Part shown: positions 1 through 14,435 of the stretch, piece by piece
How the letters are laid out: each line of letters opens with the position of its first letter
Numbering within the stretch: position 1 is the first letter of the stretch
NCBI GenBank assembly: GCA_963573385.1
Contig: CAUYLG010051052.1
Span: 62,001-126,000, forward strand
DNA from: Cacajao melanocephalus
Taxonomy: Eukaryota; Chordata; Mammalia; Primates; Pitheciidae
DNA length: 64,000 nucleotides
Direction of reading: 5' to 3'
Notes under the pieces: model-generated
What the model was told of the DNA's origin: nothing
What the model saw: only the letters and a program-made list of their open reading frames with translations
Database searches by the model: none
Position numbers and translations under genes: made by a program

Positions 1-1629
1 GAACCCCTCAAGCTGATCCATCAAGGGTCACATCAACTTCTAAAGTTTTATTAACGCTGATATTTTGAACTCCCTCCATGAATCATGAATGTTCTGAATT
101 GGATCTAAATGATTAGTCCTTTCCAAAATGTTTTCAAATTACTTTGCCCAGGTCTATCACAGCAATCACTATCTATGGCAGCTATAGTCTTACAAAATGT
201 ATTTCTTAAATAGTAAGACCTGAAACTCAAAATTACTCCTTAATCCATAGGCTATAGAATGGATGTTGGGTTAGCAGACATGGTAACATTACTCTCTTTA
301 TACATGTTCATCAGAGCTCTTGGCTGACCAGGGGCACTGTCAGCGAGCAGTAATTTTTTTTTTTTAATCTCTTTTTCTGAGCAGTAGGTCTCAACAGTGG
401 ACTTAAAGTATTTAGTAAATCATGCTGTAAACAGGTGTATTGTGATTTAGCTTTGTTGTTCCATTTATAGCGTCTAGGCAGAGCAAATTGAGCATAATTC
501 TTAAGGGATCTATGATTTTCAAAATGCTAAACGAGCAATGACTTCAATTTAAAGTTACCAGCTGTATTAGCACCTAACTCATGAGTCAGCCTGTCCTTTG
601 AAGCTTTGAAACCAGGCATTGACATCTTATCTCTAGCTGTGAAAGTCCTAGATGGCATCTTCTTCCAACAGAAGGCTATTTCACCTATATTGATAATCTA
701 TTGTTTAGTGTAGCCACTAAAGATTCATCAGTGATTTTAGCTAGATTATGGATGACTTGCTGCAGTTTTTAAATCACCACTTGCTGCTTTACCTTGTACT
801 TTTATGTCATAGAGATGACTTATTTCCTCAAACCTCATGAAGCAACTTCTGCTAGCTTCCAACTTTTCTTGTGCAACTTCTGCACCTTACTTAGCCTTCA
901 AAGGGCTGAAGAGAATTAGGACCTTCTTCTGGATTAGGTTTTGGCTTAAGGAAATTTTGTGGCTAGTCCAATCTAGCCAGACTGCTGAAATTATCTCCTC
1001 ATTGGCAATTAAGCTGTTTCACTTTCTTATCATTCATGTGTTATCTGAAACAGCACTTTTATCATTTCTCAAAAACTTTTAATTTCCATTCACACCTTGG
1101 CAAGAGGCCTACCTTTTCACCTATTTTGGCTTGTGACATGCTTTTCCCAGTAAATTTCCTCATTTCTAGCTTTTCACTTAAAGTGAAAGATATGCAGCTC
1201 TTCCTTTCACCTGAATACTTAAAGGGCACTGTAGAGTAATTATTTGGCCTAATCGTGAATAAGGAAATGCATGGAGAGAGAAAGAGATGGGGAAATGGTC
1301 ATTAGGTGGAGCAAACAGAACACACACATTTATTGATTAAGTTCACCATCTTTTATGAATGTGGTTCATGGTAGGCCAAAACAAGTATATGAGTAACCTC
1401 AAACATCACTGATTAGAGATCACCATAACAGATACAGTCATTATTAAAAAGTTTAAAATTTGTGAGAATTACCAAAATGTGACACAGAGACAAAATGAAA
1501 ACATGCTGTTGAAAAAAATGGCACTGACAGACTTGCTTGATGCTGGATTGCCATAAACCTTTGATATGTAAAAAACACAATCTTTGAGTAGAGCAAAAAT
1601 GTAAAGCCCAATAAAACAAAGTATACCGG
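1..1629 (-). mobile_element. Tigger1 DNA transposon (TcMar-Tigger), partial
   Basis: This stretch follows the Tigger1 pattern over its whole length, with the transposase gene on the minus strand and heavily broken by stops and indels. The right end near 1610-1629 carries the Tigger terminal signature (AATAAAACAAAGTATACC), and L1M sequence begins directly after it, so the transposon inserted into that L1. The left part runs off the window edge. Tigger transposases are pogo/mariner-type DDE enzymes related to CENP-B. The longest plus-strand frames here (837-1082, 1036-1239) are antisense to the transposase and are not genes. Family identity is clear by eye; the exact subtype is not checked. Confidence 0.85.
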
Positions 1630-4600
1630 TTCCAATATCAGGAAAGAAACAGGAGAGCTATCACTACAGACTCTGTAGGAATCAAAAGAATAGTAAGGAA
1701 GTACTACAAACCACTCTATACACATCAGTTTGTTAGCCTAAAAGACATATGCAATTCCTCAAAAGAACAACAGACTACCCAAACTCACCCAATCTGAAAT
1801 TGGTAATTTGATAGACCTATAATTATTTAGAGAATTGAATTTGTAATTTAAAAACTCTTCTAAAAATGTCTAGGCAAAAATCGTTTCACTGGAAAAATCC
1901 CAACAAATATTTACAAAATTTACACCAATTCTAAACCATCTCTATTAGAAAATAAAAGGAGGGAATATCCAAATGGATATTATGAAGGCAATATTACCTA
2001 GATGCAAAAAGGAAACAAAGACAGTATAATAAAACAAAACCCACAGACAAAGATTTCTTATGTGAATATATATCCAAAAGATCCTTAACAAAATACTAAT
2101 AAAAGAATTCAGGATTACATATAAAAATAACTATACATTATAACTAAATGGTGCTTATTTCACATATTAAAAGCTGGTTCAATATTCGAAAATCAATCAA
2201 TGTCAAATGCCATATTAACAGTTTGAAGAAACACTCAATTATAGAACCTAAGTGGGAAAACATTTCACAAAATTCAACCCATTTCTGATAACAATTCTCA
2301 AAAAGATGAGAAGAAAAAGGAAATTTCTCAACTTGGTAACAAATAGCATTGTTTAAAAATCTTCTTCTAACATCATTCTTAATGGTAAAAAGACTGAATG
2401 CTTTCCCCAAACACCAGAAACAAGCAAATAAAAAAGATACATGCTTTCACTACTCTTATTTAATGAAGTAAAAGAATATTTAGCAAGTGCAGTAAGACAA
2501 TAAAAGGAAATAAGAAGCATACAGACTGGAAAGAAGGAGATAAACTGTCCCTATTTGCATATGGCACATTTGTCAATATAGAAAATCCCAAGGAATCTAG
2601 AAAAAACTCCTAGAATAAGGGTGTTATTCAAGGTCACAGGATACAAGATTGATATACAAAAATCAATTATATTTTAATGTATTAGCCATGAACGCATAAA
2701 TTTTTAAATTAAAATACAATGTCATTTATCATTGCTCGAAAGAAAATAAAATAGGTAGGTGTACATCTACAAAACCTGTGTAGGGCCTGCAAGCTGAAAA
2801 CTACTAAATGTTGGTGAAAGGTATCAAAGATCTAATAAATAAACATACAGAATTAACAGATTGTTAGACTTAACATTGTAAAAATATTAATTCTCCCCAA
2901 ATTGATAACAAAAGCTTAGCTTGTTACCCATCAAAATCACAGTGAGATTTTTTAGTATACATAGACAATAGTATTCTACAACTTATATGGAAAGGCAAAT
3001 AACTTATAATAGCTAAAACAATTTTGAAAAAGAATTAAGTGTGAAGTATCAGTCTTCTCAATTTCAAGACATATACGGATACAATAATTAAGACTGGGTG
3101 GTATTAGCCAGAAAGATAAACACATAAGTCAGTGAAACAGAATTGAGAAGACAGGAATAGACCCCACACAAATATGCCCAACTGATTTTACACGTAAGTA
3201 GAAAAGCAACTCAGCAAATGGTGCTGGAGCAAGGGCACATCCATAGGCAAAAAAAAAAAAAAAAAAAAAAAATTAACTTCAATCTATCTCATGCCTTATA
3301 TAAAAAACAGCTCAAAATCGACACTGGACTTAAATATGAAGTATAAAACTACAAAAGTTTTAGGAAAAATAGGAGAAAATCTTCTAGAGTAGTGCTAGAC
3401 AAGGAATTTTTATATTTAACACAAAAAGCACCATCCATCAAAGGAAATATAAACTGTACTTCATCAAAATTTAAAACCTTCACTGTGTGAAAAACCTTGG
3501 GAAGAAAGTGAAAGAAGCAGCTATGAAACAACAACATTTTGCAAACAATGTATCCAAGAAAATACTGGCATGCAGAAAACATAAAGAACCCTCAAAAGCA
3601 ACAACAACAACCAAAAAAAAGCAGAAAATGAGCAAAAGGCATAAAGAGACATTTCATTCAAGAAGATTTGCAGACGGAAAATACATTCAACATCTTAGAC
3701 ATTAGAAAAATGTAAATTAAACCCATAATAAGAACAGGGCGGTGGCTCATGCCTGTAATTTCAGCACTTTGGGAGGCTGAGGCAGGTGGATCACTTGAGG
3801 CCAGGAGTTTGAGAGGAGATGCTGAAACCTCATCTCTACTAAAAATAAAAAAATTAGATGGGCGTGGTGGTGCACACCTGTAATCCCAGCTACTTGGGAG
3901 GCTGAGTCACATGCACCATTGCACTCCAGCCTGGGTGACAGAGCAAGACTGTCTCAAAAAAGCAAAAACAAACAAAAAAATCGTAATGAGATATCATCAC
4001 ACATCTGTAACAATAGCTAATTAAAAAAAATAGTGACTAAAAATGCTGGTGAAGATGGAAACAAATGGATCATTCATACTTTGCTGGTTAGAATGTACAA
4101 TTTTATAGCCATTCTGCAGACATTTTAGCAATTATTTTAAAAATTAAATAGGCAATTTACCATGCAACTCTGCTACTGCACCCTTGGACATTTATCCCAG
4201 AGAAAAGAAAACTGTGTTAATACCCAAAACCTGTATAGAGGTTTACAGTAGTCTTGTATTTACCCACAATTGGAAGCAACCTAGATTTTCCTTAATCGAT
4301 GACTGTTAGACAGACTGCAGCACATCCATAGCATGGAATACTTCTCTGTCATACAATGTGGCCAATACCTGATATACAATATCGATGAATCTCTAGATAC
4401 TTATGCTGACAGAAAAAAAGACAACCCCCAAAAATTACATATGGTGTTATTCCAACTTACATAAGTTTTTGATATAACAATATTATAGAAATGAAGAACA
4501 AATTAGTGTTTACAAGGAGTCTAGGAGGGAGACAGTGAAAGGGAAGAGGGTATTTTAAAAATAGGCAAAATGAGGGATCCTGTGTTGATGGAAATGTCCT

Positions 4601-4765
4601 ATATCTTCACTGGGTCAATATCAAACTCCTGATTGTGACAATGTACTGCTTTAAAAAATATTACCATTTACGGAAACTGGATAGAGGGTACAGAGGATCT
4701 CTCTTTAGACAATCTTTTCACTACATGTAATTCTACAACTATCTAAAAAGTTTAATTTAAAAATC
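1630..4765 (+). mobile_element. L1M-type LINE-1, 3' part (ORF2 and 3' UTR), interrupted by an Alu
   Basis: From the Tigger1 boundary onward the sequence tracks the ORF2 reverse-transcriptase and C-terminal region of an old LINE-1 on the plus strand, with many stops and frameshifts. Landmarks include the ORF2 stretches around 2160-2240 and 2580-2660, and the 3' UTR-like tail to about 4765. An A-run at 3250-3271 and an Alu at 3737-3980 interrupt it. No open frame is long enough to encode a functional enzyme. Divergence suggests an L1M (mammalian-wide to early primate) subfamily. Confidence 0.8.
3737..3980 (+). mobile_element. Alu SINE with internal deletion
   Basis: The left arm begins near GGGCGGTGGCTCATGCC and the copy ends in a CAAAAACAAACAAAAAAA tail. 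The right arm lacks roughly 60 bp: the sequence jumps from GGGAGGCTGAG directly to the 'ACCATTGCACTCCAGCC' region. The B-box-bearing left arm remains, but the copy is diverged. It is inserted in the L1M ORF2 3' region. AluS-like by eye. Confidence 0.9.
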
Positions 4766-4832
4766 AATTATATTTTTATATACCAGGAACAAACAATCGG
4801 AAAATAAAATTTAGAAAGATAATTCCAATGAC
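4766..4832 (+). mobile_element. short L1 ORF2 fragment
   Basis: About 65 bp matching the ORF2 segment that normally reads 'ATATACTAGCAATGAACAA' in L1 elements. It lies between the L1M 3' end and an L1 5' UTR, so it is probably a leftover of a rearranged L1. The call rests on a short match. Confidence 0.5.
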
Positions 4833-5450
4833 TATGGAACAAGATGGCTGACTAAATGCAGCCAGAAAGTACCTCTCCTACTTTACTGGAACCCAAAATA
4901 TCCAGTAAGCCATCACACTTTCCTTTTAGAGAAAACACTGAAAGCTGGTAGAAAGGTACCACAGACACTGAGGTAGAAGAGGGAGGGTGCTGGGAACCCT
5001 GCATAATGTTGCCGAGCACCAGGACAAGCTCCCAGCCCTAAACAGTTCTTAAGAAAGGTGTGAGTGAATGAACTGCAGAGAAATACAGTGGGATCCTAGC
5101 TACCTCTGGGACCCCATGACCCCCACAGACATCTGAATTGACAGGGAGAACTGCCCAGAGAATAGGCAGAGGCGGAAGCCAAGTCTGCATGGAATACAGA
5201 AGGTTTTGAGTATGGGGCAGCTGCAGCAAAATATAACCATAGGTACCCATCCCCAAAGACTCTTCATATAGCTCTGAGTGGCTCTGGGAGAAAGGAGGGC
5301 TTCCTTTCTTGCAAGGTAGGAGTCTGATCTGTCTGTATTCTCCTCTGTCTGCCAGCCCCTCACAAGGCCCCTGCATGACCACAACTGCCCGTCCTAATTA
5401 CTTTGCTGGAAGCCTGGGAAATGAAGACTGTTAGGCCAAGAATGTTACAC
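4833..5450 (+). mobile_element. orphan L1 5' UTR fragment
   Basis: The sequence from 'CAAGATGGCTGACTAAATG' onward matches the 5' UTR of an older primate L1. The same layout recurs at 41110-41340 (gene-less start, 'ACACTGAGG' block, 'GGGAACCCTG' block). No ORF1 or ORF2 follows, so this is an isolated 5' end. The minus-strand frames at 5038-5384 are antisense shadows of this UTR. The right boundary is uncertain. Confidence 0.6.
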
Positions 5451-5875
5451 TATAAAGGACTGAATAGGTCTCAGCCAATATGTGGCAAGTAATATTAATG
5501 TATAGCTTTAGAATATTAAAACAAAAGTAAATTCATAATTTACAGGATAACCAAATCCCTAGTTTAAAGAAAGAAAAAACAAGCCACAAAAAACAAAAGA
5601 AGCATAAGCACTTAATGTTTCTTTATTGTGTCACAGAAAAAGATTTCTGTAGCAGATTCTGAACATGTGGTAGATTACACAGCATGATATACTATATATA
5701 TGGTATAGCATATCAAATATATATATGACATACACATTTATTTGTACACACATTTGCTTAATTTGCATTAAGTTCTATAATTTTACTGATTAATAATTTT
5801 CCTCCTTTTCTATATTGACACAAGATACATAAACGCTTCTCAATAGGGGAATGAAGTGAGTATTTTGCAAATGTC
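5451..5875. other. no recognised feature (AT-rich)
   Basis: AT-rich sequence with a short TA-rich patch around 5690-5730. I see no recognised repeat family, RNA gene or convincing exon. Confidence 0.5.
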
Positions 5876-5965
5876 TTTACTGTTCATCACTCTATCTCCC
5901 TAGTATAAATCACAATGTCTGGCATATGATAGGCATTTAATAAATATTTGTTGAAAGAGTTAATA
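5876..5965 (+). mobile_element. L2 3' end fragment
   Basis: The segment ending 'GGCATTTAATAAATATTTG' carries the typical L2 3' terminus ('aataaatatttgttgaa'), preceded by a diverged 'ctggcatatgataggc' block. It is short and old; a MIR tail is the alternative. Confidence 0.6.
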
Positions 5966-6049
5966 AATGTATCCCATTATAGGCCCCCCTCTATATTTTG
6001 AAAGACTCGTTCTTTTGAAAGAATGCAAAAAAAGATGGATTTCATTTTT

Positions 6050-8761
6050 CAGCATTCTCCAACCTTTTTGGCACCAGGGACTAGTTTCGTGTAAGACAAT
6101 GTTTCCATGAACCAGGGGTGAGGGAGTGGTTTCAGGATGATTCAACCACATTATATTTATTGTGTACCTTATTTCTATTACTACATTATAATATATTATG
6201 AAATAATTATACAACTCACCATAATGTAGAATCAGTGAGATCCCTAAGCTTGTTTTCCTGCAACTAGGTGGTCCCATCTGGTGGGGATGGGAGACAGTGA
6301 CACCCAAAGTGTGTTGCTTATAATCTGCTCCGCAATCTCATTTTGGTTGCTGTCACTGCAGGAGGCCCTGCTTCACAAAAACAGGATGTTAGAAATAGAA
6401 GCCGGCTTTTTAGTGCTTTTGTGGCAACCTCAGGGTATTCTGCCTTGACTTTAATCTAGAGCATATGGAAATCTGAAGTTGTCTAAAACATACTTTTAAG
6501 GCCACCAAACTTTGCGATCTCAAGCAGTTGATCCTCCTATTCTAGCAAAGACAAAGGCAATTTACCTGGCTTATTCAGAAATGGGTCACTGATCCATTCC
6601 TTCTTGTTCAGAGGTCTTTTGTGGTTGGGAGGTAATACTCTTTTGAAAGCTGAGATAGGTGATCATAAACTAGCTGGAAGAAAGGCGGTCCTGGCTCAGT
6701 CTCTCAAAATCTCTACTAATGTTTGAAACATATCAGAAATCCCAATGTTCATTCATTGCCCCCATAATTCCAGTTTTGGTTTTGAATGCAGCCACTTTAT
6801 TTGCCAATTTGAACAAAGTTGTTGTTCTCCCCAGAAGTGACAGATCAAGTTCTTTGAGCAGATGAATAGGTCACACAAGTAAGCAAGTTTTGGGACCCAT
6901 TCTGTGTCACTGAAATGTGCTGCCAGTAGTGACTGTTTATCTAAAAGAAAAGAACTTTTCTCCTAAAAGAAATCTCTGAAACAGCTCTTGAAACTCAAAC
7001 TCTGGCCAGTGATCTACCATTTGAAAGCCATCTCACTCCTGTGTATAAGAGAAGATGTGTGTGCTCTGCATCCATCTCCTCATAGAACTGCACAAACAGA
7101 TGTGAGTTAAGGGCATGTACTTTAATATGATTTATAATTTTAAGCACATCCTGTAAAATACTGTTAAGTTCAGGTGACATTTTTCGGCCTGCCAGCATTT
7201 CTCCATGGATGACACAGTGTGTAGACTCACATTCAGAAGCGACCTCTTTGACTCAAGTAGTGAAACCAAAACGTTGTAAAGTAATGGTACTGCTCCATCT
7301 GTGCATATGCTGACAGAAAATGACCAATTCAGTTTTCCTGATATATAATCATTCAAAGACTTGAATAGCTCTGCAGCTGTGGTGTTGGTTGGCAACAAAA
7401 GTGCGCATAACATATCCTCATGTACAACCTCCTGAAAAATGTATTGCACAAAAATAAGCATTGTTGTCTTGCTGTTGTCAACACTGGTAGACCCATGAAC
7501 CTGAACTGCATACCATAGTGACTCATTAATTCTAACAGTTGTGCCTCCATGTCCTCTGCTATTTCATTGATTTGTCTAGTTAGGGTGTTAGCTGAAAGGG
7601 GAACATATGTTACCTTTTGAATTGCAGCCTCTCCTAAAAGTTCATGAAATATGTCCTTAGCAGCAGGCAGGACCAACTCTTCACATAAAGGGCTTCTTAG
7701 CTTTAGCAATGCGGTTAGCCCCTAAGAATGATGGTCTCAGTGGAGACACATCTGATGAAGTAGTGGTGTTTACTAACTGCTTCTGTTCTTTGTGTTCATG
7801 TTCTTTTAAAAACAAACAAACAAACAAAAAAACTCCAAAGGCTTGTCTTTAAATGCAGGGTGTGTGGTCTCCATGTGCCAAAGCAGTTTTGAAGGTTTTA
7901 TAGCTTTGGATAGCCAGTCACCACATATTATACAAAGCAGGCTCAGAGAATGTGAATCACCTATTGCAATGAACCCATAACTTACTTAGGACTCTTGGTA
8001 TTTTCTTTTAAATGCAGCTTTCTTTTTTGTTGGTAGTCTTAGAGTCTGCTGCTTTCCCATCATTGGGTCTTTCTCCCTTTTCAAAGAAGCTCTCCAGTGA
8101 TGTTTGTTTTTTACTCATTTTGGGTAGGGTTAGCTTGTGGATTTACCAAAACTGTGACTAAGACAAATGTGTAGTGCAGGAAAGAGGAACAGATGAAAGT
8201 GGTAAATAAAATAATAGGCCAGACATGAACTAAAATAAGTGTCAGATTATAACTTAAAGCCTACCACCATATGTAGCTGTACAATTGAAGTTCGTCATGT
8301 CACTTGCCACTATAAAGCCTGACATCAGATGCAGCTTGTCACCCGCCACTCACTGATTGGGTTGTGAAATCAGTCTGCAAGCAATTGATTTATTATGGAC
8401 TCTGTGCAGTCAAACCTCTCTGCTAATGTTAATCTGTATTTGCAGCTGCTCCCAAGCACTAGCATCATTGCCTCAGCTCCACTTCAGATCATCAGGCATT
8501 ACGTTCTCATAAGAAATGCGCAACCTGGATCTCTAACGTGTGCAGTTCACAATAGGGTCCACGCTCTAATGAGAATCTAATGCTGCTGCTGCTGATCTAA
8601 CAGCAGGCAGAGCTCAGGTGGTAATGTGAGCAATGGGGAGTGGCTATAAATACAGATGAAGCTTCACTTGCTCATCTGCCACTCACCTCTTACTGTGCAG
8701 CCCAGTTCTTGACAGGCCACGGACTGCTACTGGTCCATGGTCTGGGGGTTGGGGACTCCTG
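6050..8761 (-). mobile_element. hAT-Charlie DNA transposon (Charlie3/MER1 type), near full length
   Basis: The element has hAT-type terminal inverted repeats. The left end reads CAG...CCAACCTTTTTGG, and the right end, on the reverse strand, begins CAGGAGTCCCCAACC. The outer 300-400 bp on each side match the non-autonomous MER1 elements, while the interior encodes transposase remnants on the minus strand. At about 2.7 kb it is close to the size of an autonomous copy. The flanking 8 bp (TCATTTTT and ATTTTTAT) are not an exact target duplication, so the precise ends may have drifted by a few bases. Confidence 0.85.
6450..8150 (-). pseudogene. decayed hAT transposase with BED zinc finger
   Basis: Read on the minus strand, the N-terminal part has a BED-type zinc finger between about 7945 and 7860. 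Both ligand pairs are still present: C-I-I-C (C-x2-C) and H-M-E-T-T-H (H-x4-H). Downstream open stretches at 7709-7353, 7461-7132 and 7198-6995 carry hAT catalytic-core sequence, including 'CTDGA' near 7305 and 'AEHTHLLLYTGVRWLS' near 7050. They lie in different frames, so at least two frameshifts have occurred. Known relatives include domesticated ZBED and SCAND3-type genes. This copy cannot make a full enzyme. Confidence 0.85.
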
Positions 8762-9127
8762 ATTTTTATGTTAACTGTATTACCAAATATATTATCATTG
8801 TAAAGTTTTGTTTGTGAAGTAAAGTAAGTAACTGTAAAGTAAGTACATTGTAAAGTAAGTTTGTTTGATAAGATCAAATAAAACCCTCTAAATCAACAGT
8901 TATCCCTCAATCTCTGGGTTTGTCTTAGTATTTGGGATTTCTCTTGAGTCTCTATTGGTGAACATTAACTTATCAGTTAGGGAACGGGCAACATTAAAGC
9001 ATTTTTATGTGATGAGTAACTAAAATCATGAGACTTTATTTTTAAGCCCCACTTTAATGGTTTTCATTTATTTTGGTGCTGAATCACCTTCTACCTTATA
9101 TTACTTATTATTTGAGTGTTTCCTATA
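8762..9127. other. no recognised repeat; short GTAAAGTAAGT-like reiteration
   Basis: Between the hAT element and the next Tigger element. At 8817-8860 a short unit resembling 'GTAAAGTAAGT' recurs three to four times. Nothing else is recognised. Confidence 0.5.
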
Positions 9128-9443
9128 CAGTGCATTGCTTAACAACAGGTATGTGTTCTCAGATATGTGACATTAGGCAATTTGATCCTTGTACAAACAT
9201 CACAGTCTATTCTTACACAAATCTAAATAGTATAGCCTACTACACACCTAGGCTATATGGTATAGCCTATTGATCCAAGGCTACAAACCTGTAGAAGATG
9301 TTACTGTATGCAACTGTAACACAGTGGTAAATATCCGTGTATCTAAACACAGAAAAATACAGTAAATATACTGTATTATAATCTTATACAACCACCTTTG
9401 TATATGTGGTCTGTCACTGATTGAAACATGCAGCACATGACTG
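9128..9443 (+). mobile_element. non-autonomous Tigger-type element (same family as 26039-27444)
   Basis: The termini are CAGTGCATTGCTTAACAAC on the left and CACATGACTG on the right, each flanked by TA, the target site of Tc1/mariner elements. The interior has the 'TATAGCCTA' blocks that also occur near 27300-27350. At 316 bp it is an internally deleted, non-coding copy. I place it in the Tigger3/Tigger4 (Golem/Zombi) group; the exact name is uncertain. Confidence 0.8.
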
Positions 9444-9690
9444 TAAATTACCATTGGTAGTATTTTCTTACCGCAGCACAAACAAAAACATTATATAAAT
9501 AAAGTGCATAATATTTTTACTAGTGCAAAGAAATCCATAAGGACTCACATACGTACAATAATTTCTAGTAATATTCAGGGCTTCTTTGACTAACATTATT
9601 TCATATTTTCAAGAGCAAATATTATAATCTTTATAAATAAAATTTTTTTCCTGATTATGTGTCTTTAAAAAAAAAAACACCTACCCCACT
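9444..9690. other. unassigned AT-rich sequence
   Basis: No family, RNA gene or credible coding frame was recognised here. Confidence 0.5.
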
Positions 9691-9842
9691 GGTCACAGTA
9701 GCTTGTGCCTGTAATCCCAGCTACTTAGGAGGCTGAGGTGGGAGGATCACTTGAGCCCAGGAATTCAAGGCTGCAGTGAGCTATGATCAGCCATTTCACT
9801 GCAGCCACAGCTACAGATCAAGACTCTGTCTCTAAAAACAAT
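9691..9842 (+). mobile_element. Alu right-arm monomer (FRAM-like)
   Basis: Only right-arm-type Alu sequence is present ('GTAGCTTGTGCCTGTAATCC' through 'CAAGACTCTGTCTC'), with the arm's 'GGCTGCAGTGAGCTATGATC' block. It is either a free right monomer or a 5'-truncated old AluJ. Confidence 0.75.
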
Positions 9843-10347
9843 GTCTCCTAACGTGAAGAATGATCATCAGTAAAGATTCCTTTAAGGGAAATAACTATGA
9901 ATCACACAAATCCTAGATTTTCTCCAAAGGAGTCTACTCCCCTCATTCATTTTGCATTTTGTAAACTAGAGTTAAAGCACTACAGAAAATCTCCAAGTGA
10001 ACATAGTTAAAAACCCTTTGCTCCACAAAATACAGTCATTTCCAATTACTTACAATCTAAAACTTATCTCCAAAAGACACTTTAGTTATCTGATTAAAAA
10101 AATCAACTGACTTATATACATAACATTCAACTGAGATTCCTAGCTTTCTGATACCATATTATAAATAGCTTCACTGTGGTATAACTGAGAAAATACAGGT
10201 AATAGCAAATTCCTTTGAATTTGCAAGCTGATTGCATTTGCCAGTGGATCTTTAAATCAGTCCAGTAATCTGTTTTAATATTTGAATATTTTTTAAAACA
10301 CTTAATTTATTTTCCATTTCATATACACATACATATTTCATAAAATA
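9843..10347. other. no recognised feature
   Basis: AT-rich sequence of about 500 bp without a recognised repeat, RNA or coding signal. Confidence 0.5.
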
Positions 10348-10680
10348 CAGTAGTATCTCTTATCTGTGATTTCTCTTTACAGAGTCTCAGTTACTTATGG
10401 TCAACTGAGGTCCAAAAACAGGTGAGTATAGTACAATATAATATTATGAGAGAGGGCGACAGAGAGCACAGTCACGTAATTTTCATATTACAATAATTAT
10501 TCTATTTTATTATTAGTTATTGTTAATCACATACTGTGCCTTACTTATAAGTTAAATTTTATCATAGGTATGTATCGAAATGAAAAAAGAATGTATATAC
10601 AGGGTTCAGTAACATCTGTGATTTCAGGGATCGACTAGGGTTCTTGGAACATATCCCTTGCAGAAAAGGAGGGACTATTG
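10348..10680 (+). mobile_element. non-autonomous Tigger-type element (MER44/Tigger7-like)
   Basis: A 333-bp element with inverted ends: the left end CAGTAGTATCTCTTATC pairs with the right end GAAAAGGAGGGACTATTG. TA dinucleotides flank both sides. Diverged interior blocks such as 'TATTATTAGTTATTGTTAA' fit the 'CAGTRGTCCC' group of TcMar-Tigger MITEs. It contains no transposase sequence. The subfamily name is a guess within that group. Confidence 0.75.
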
Positions 10681-12140
<1,460 letters not shown>

Positions 12141-12199
12141 AGTTATTACTCTTTAAATGATGGGATTCTAATCATAGGTAAAGTTGTCCGTTGGTTGGT

Positions 12200-12790
<591 letters not shown>

Positions 12791-13424
12791 CAAATTTTTA
12801 AATAAAGATGTACCAACCTGGAGACAGGCTGAGATGTTATTGTGATGTATTATAAGCAAAGCAGAAAAACTCATCTGGATAAATATAATTAGATAAATAT
12901 GTTAGATTATTTCCATTCTTATGATTCTTCCCAACATTCTTTTCTATTTTTCATTTGCCTGATAGGTTTTTAAGTACCATGTTTTCCAGGTAATGCTTGC
13001 TTCCAGAATACTTTTATGAAGTTCCTAAATACTCAGGAATTTCCAAGGAGCAATTAAAAATTTCCAAGTGCAATTTAAAAATGCACTTCATTACATGCTA
13101 ATATACTACTGCAAAAAGCTATAGAACAATCTGCCACACTCCCTTAGGATGGCATTACCTTTTCCTATATTTCAGGAAAGAAAAGATAAATATATACAGA
13201 CTTCCAAATATGAACTAGTATGGCAAACAATATTTACATGCCTTACTACAAAATTTAAATTAGTATTTTAAATATACAATTATAAAAAATTTTACTTAAA
13301 AATTATTACTATTTAAATATAATCATTAGCTTCTTCAAAACTTTGAAAAACTTGCAAAAATCCCACATCTGTTTACTTCATGACTGAATTTTAATTTTGA
13401 AAATCTCCTTATCTATCTTTTACT
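12791..13424. other. no recognised feature (about 630 bp, AT-rich)
   Basis: No repeat family recognised. A small direct repeat, 'CAATTAAAAATTTCCAAG' followed by 'CAATTTAAAAATGCACTTC', lies near 13051-13090. Confidence 0.5.
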
Positions 13425-13665
13425 GACACAGTGGTTAAGGACAAAGACCAGACAATCTGGATTTAATCCTGGCACACACATTTAATAGATGTGTGACCTG
13501 AAGCAAGTGAGTTAACCTCTGGTCTGAGACTTTCTTTCTCATGTTTAAAATGATGCTAAAAATCACACCTCTCTCAGAGTTGTTTCATACATTAAACAAG
13601 TCAATAAATATGAACTGCTTAAAATATGGATTGACATGTTATAACCATTTGCTGTTATTATTTCT
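13425..13665 (+). mobile_element. MIR SINE
   Basis: 'CAGTGGTTAAGGACAAAGAC', a diverged 'GATTTAATCC' block, 'GTGTGACCTGAAGCAAGTGA', 'TTAACCTCTG' and the 3' 'CAATAAATATGAAC' follow MIR order over about 240 bp. Confidence 0.85.
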
Positions 13666-14435
13666 ATAACTATATTTATTACTATTATTCCTACTTTGAC
13701 TTTGTAATGAATTCTCTTAAAAGGATAAAAGCAAAAGTGAAACATCTTTGGTGGTGGGTGGCACAGTCAAAGGTTTATCTAATTTCATCAAGGCAATCAG
13801 AAAAGATACTAATGTGGGTAGATAATAAAATTAGTCTTAGAAAGCATTATCGGTATCTAAAAAAGTATACTAAACCACTAGTTCACGTTGTAATTTAGAC
13901 AGACTTAGAGAAATTTGAGAAGGAGGATGTCTGCAGTATACAGACTGTTTATAATCTTAAAATATACTTGTAATTACTTGTTCCCAAACTCAAGTTTAAC
14001 CCAAGGTGTTCTGTGAATTTCAAAGAAGTAATCCCAAATCTAAATAATGAAATAGAGAAATCGAAATGTCAACAAAGGACAGGCAGCTTTAGAAGTAAAC
14101 TCCAATGAATAGACAAGAAAGTAAAAAACTGATTAATTGAAAGATGTAACATAAAGCCCCGGAAGAATTAAGTCATCACTTGTAAATAAATTGCAATTGG
14201 TTGCCTTTGATTATGCATGTATTTTTACTATCTACCTGGTTGCCACAGGTATAAGACTCAAGTAAAGGTGTACGTAATCAGTAATTATTAAACTGATCAA
14301 AGTAAAACAGGAAATTAACTATAGTTATTATCTACATGAGAAAAATAATAAAAAGAGTAAAAACACCAATTCCTCAAATACAAATAGGGCTTTAAAGCAG
14401 TGTCTAAATCTTTGTTTTTTTAAAAAAATAAAACT
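13666..14435. other. no recognised feature (about 770 bp)
   Basis: AT-rich single-copy-looking sequence. The 63-aa frame at 13707-13898 has no recognisable domain and no supporting splice or promoter signal. Confidence 0.5.

Noticed and set aside
837..1239. Plus-strand frames of 81 and 67 codons
   Set aside because: They are antisense to the Tigger1 transposase.
5038..5384. 114- and 94-codon minus-strand frames
   Set aside because: They are antisense to an L1 5' UTR.
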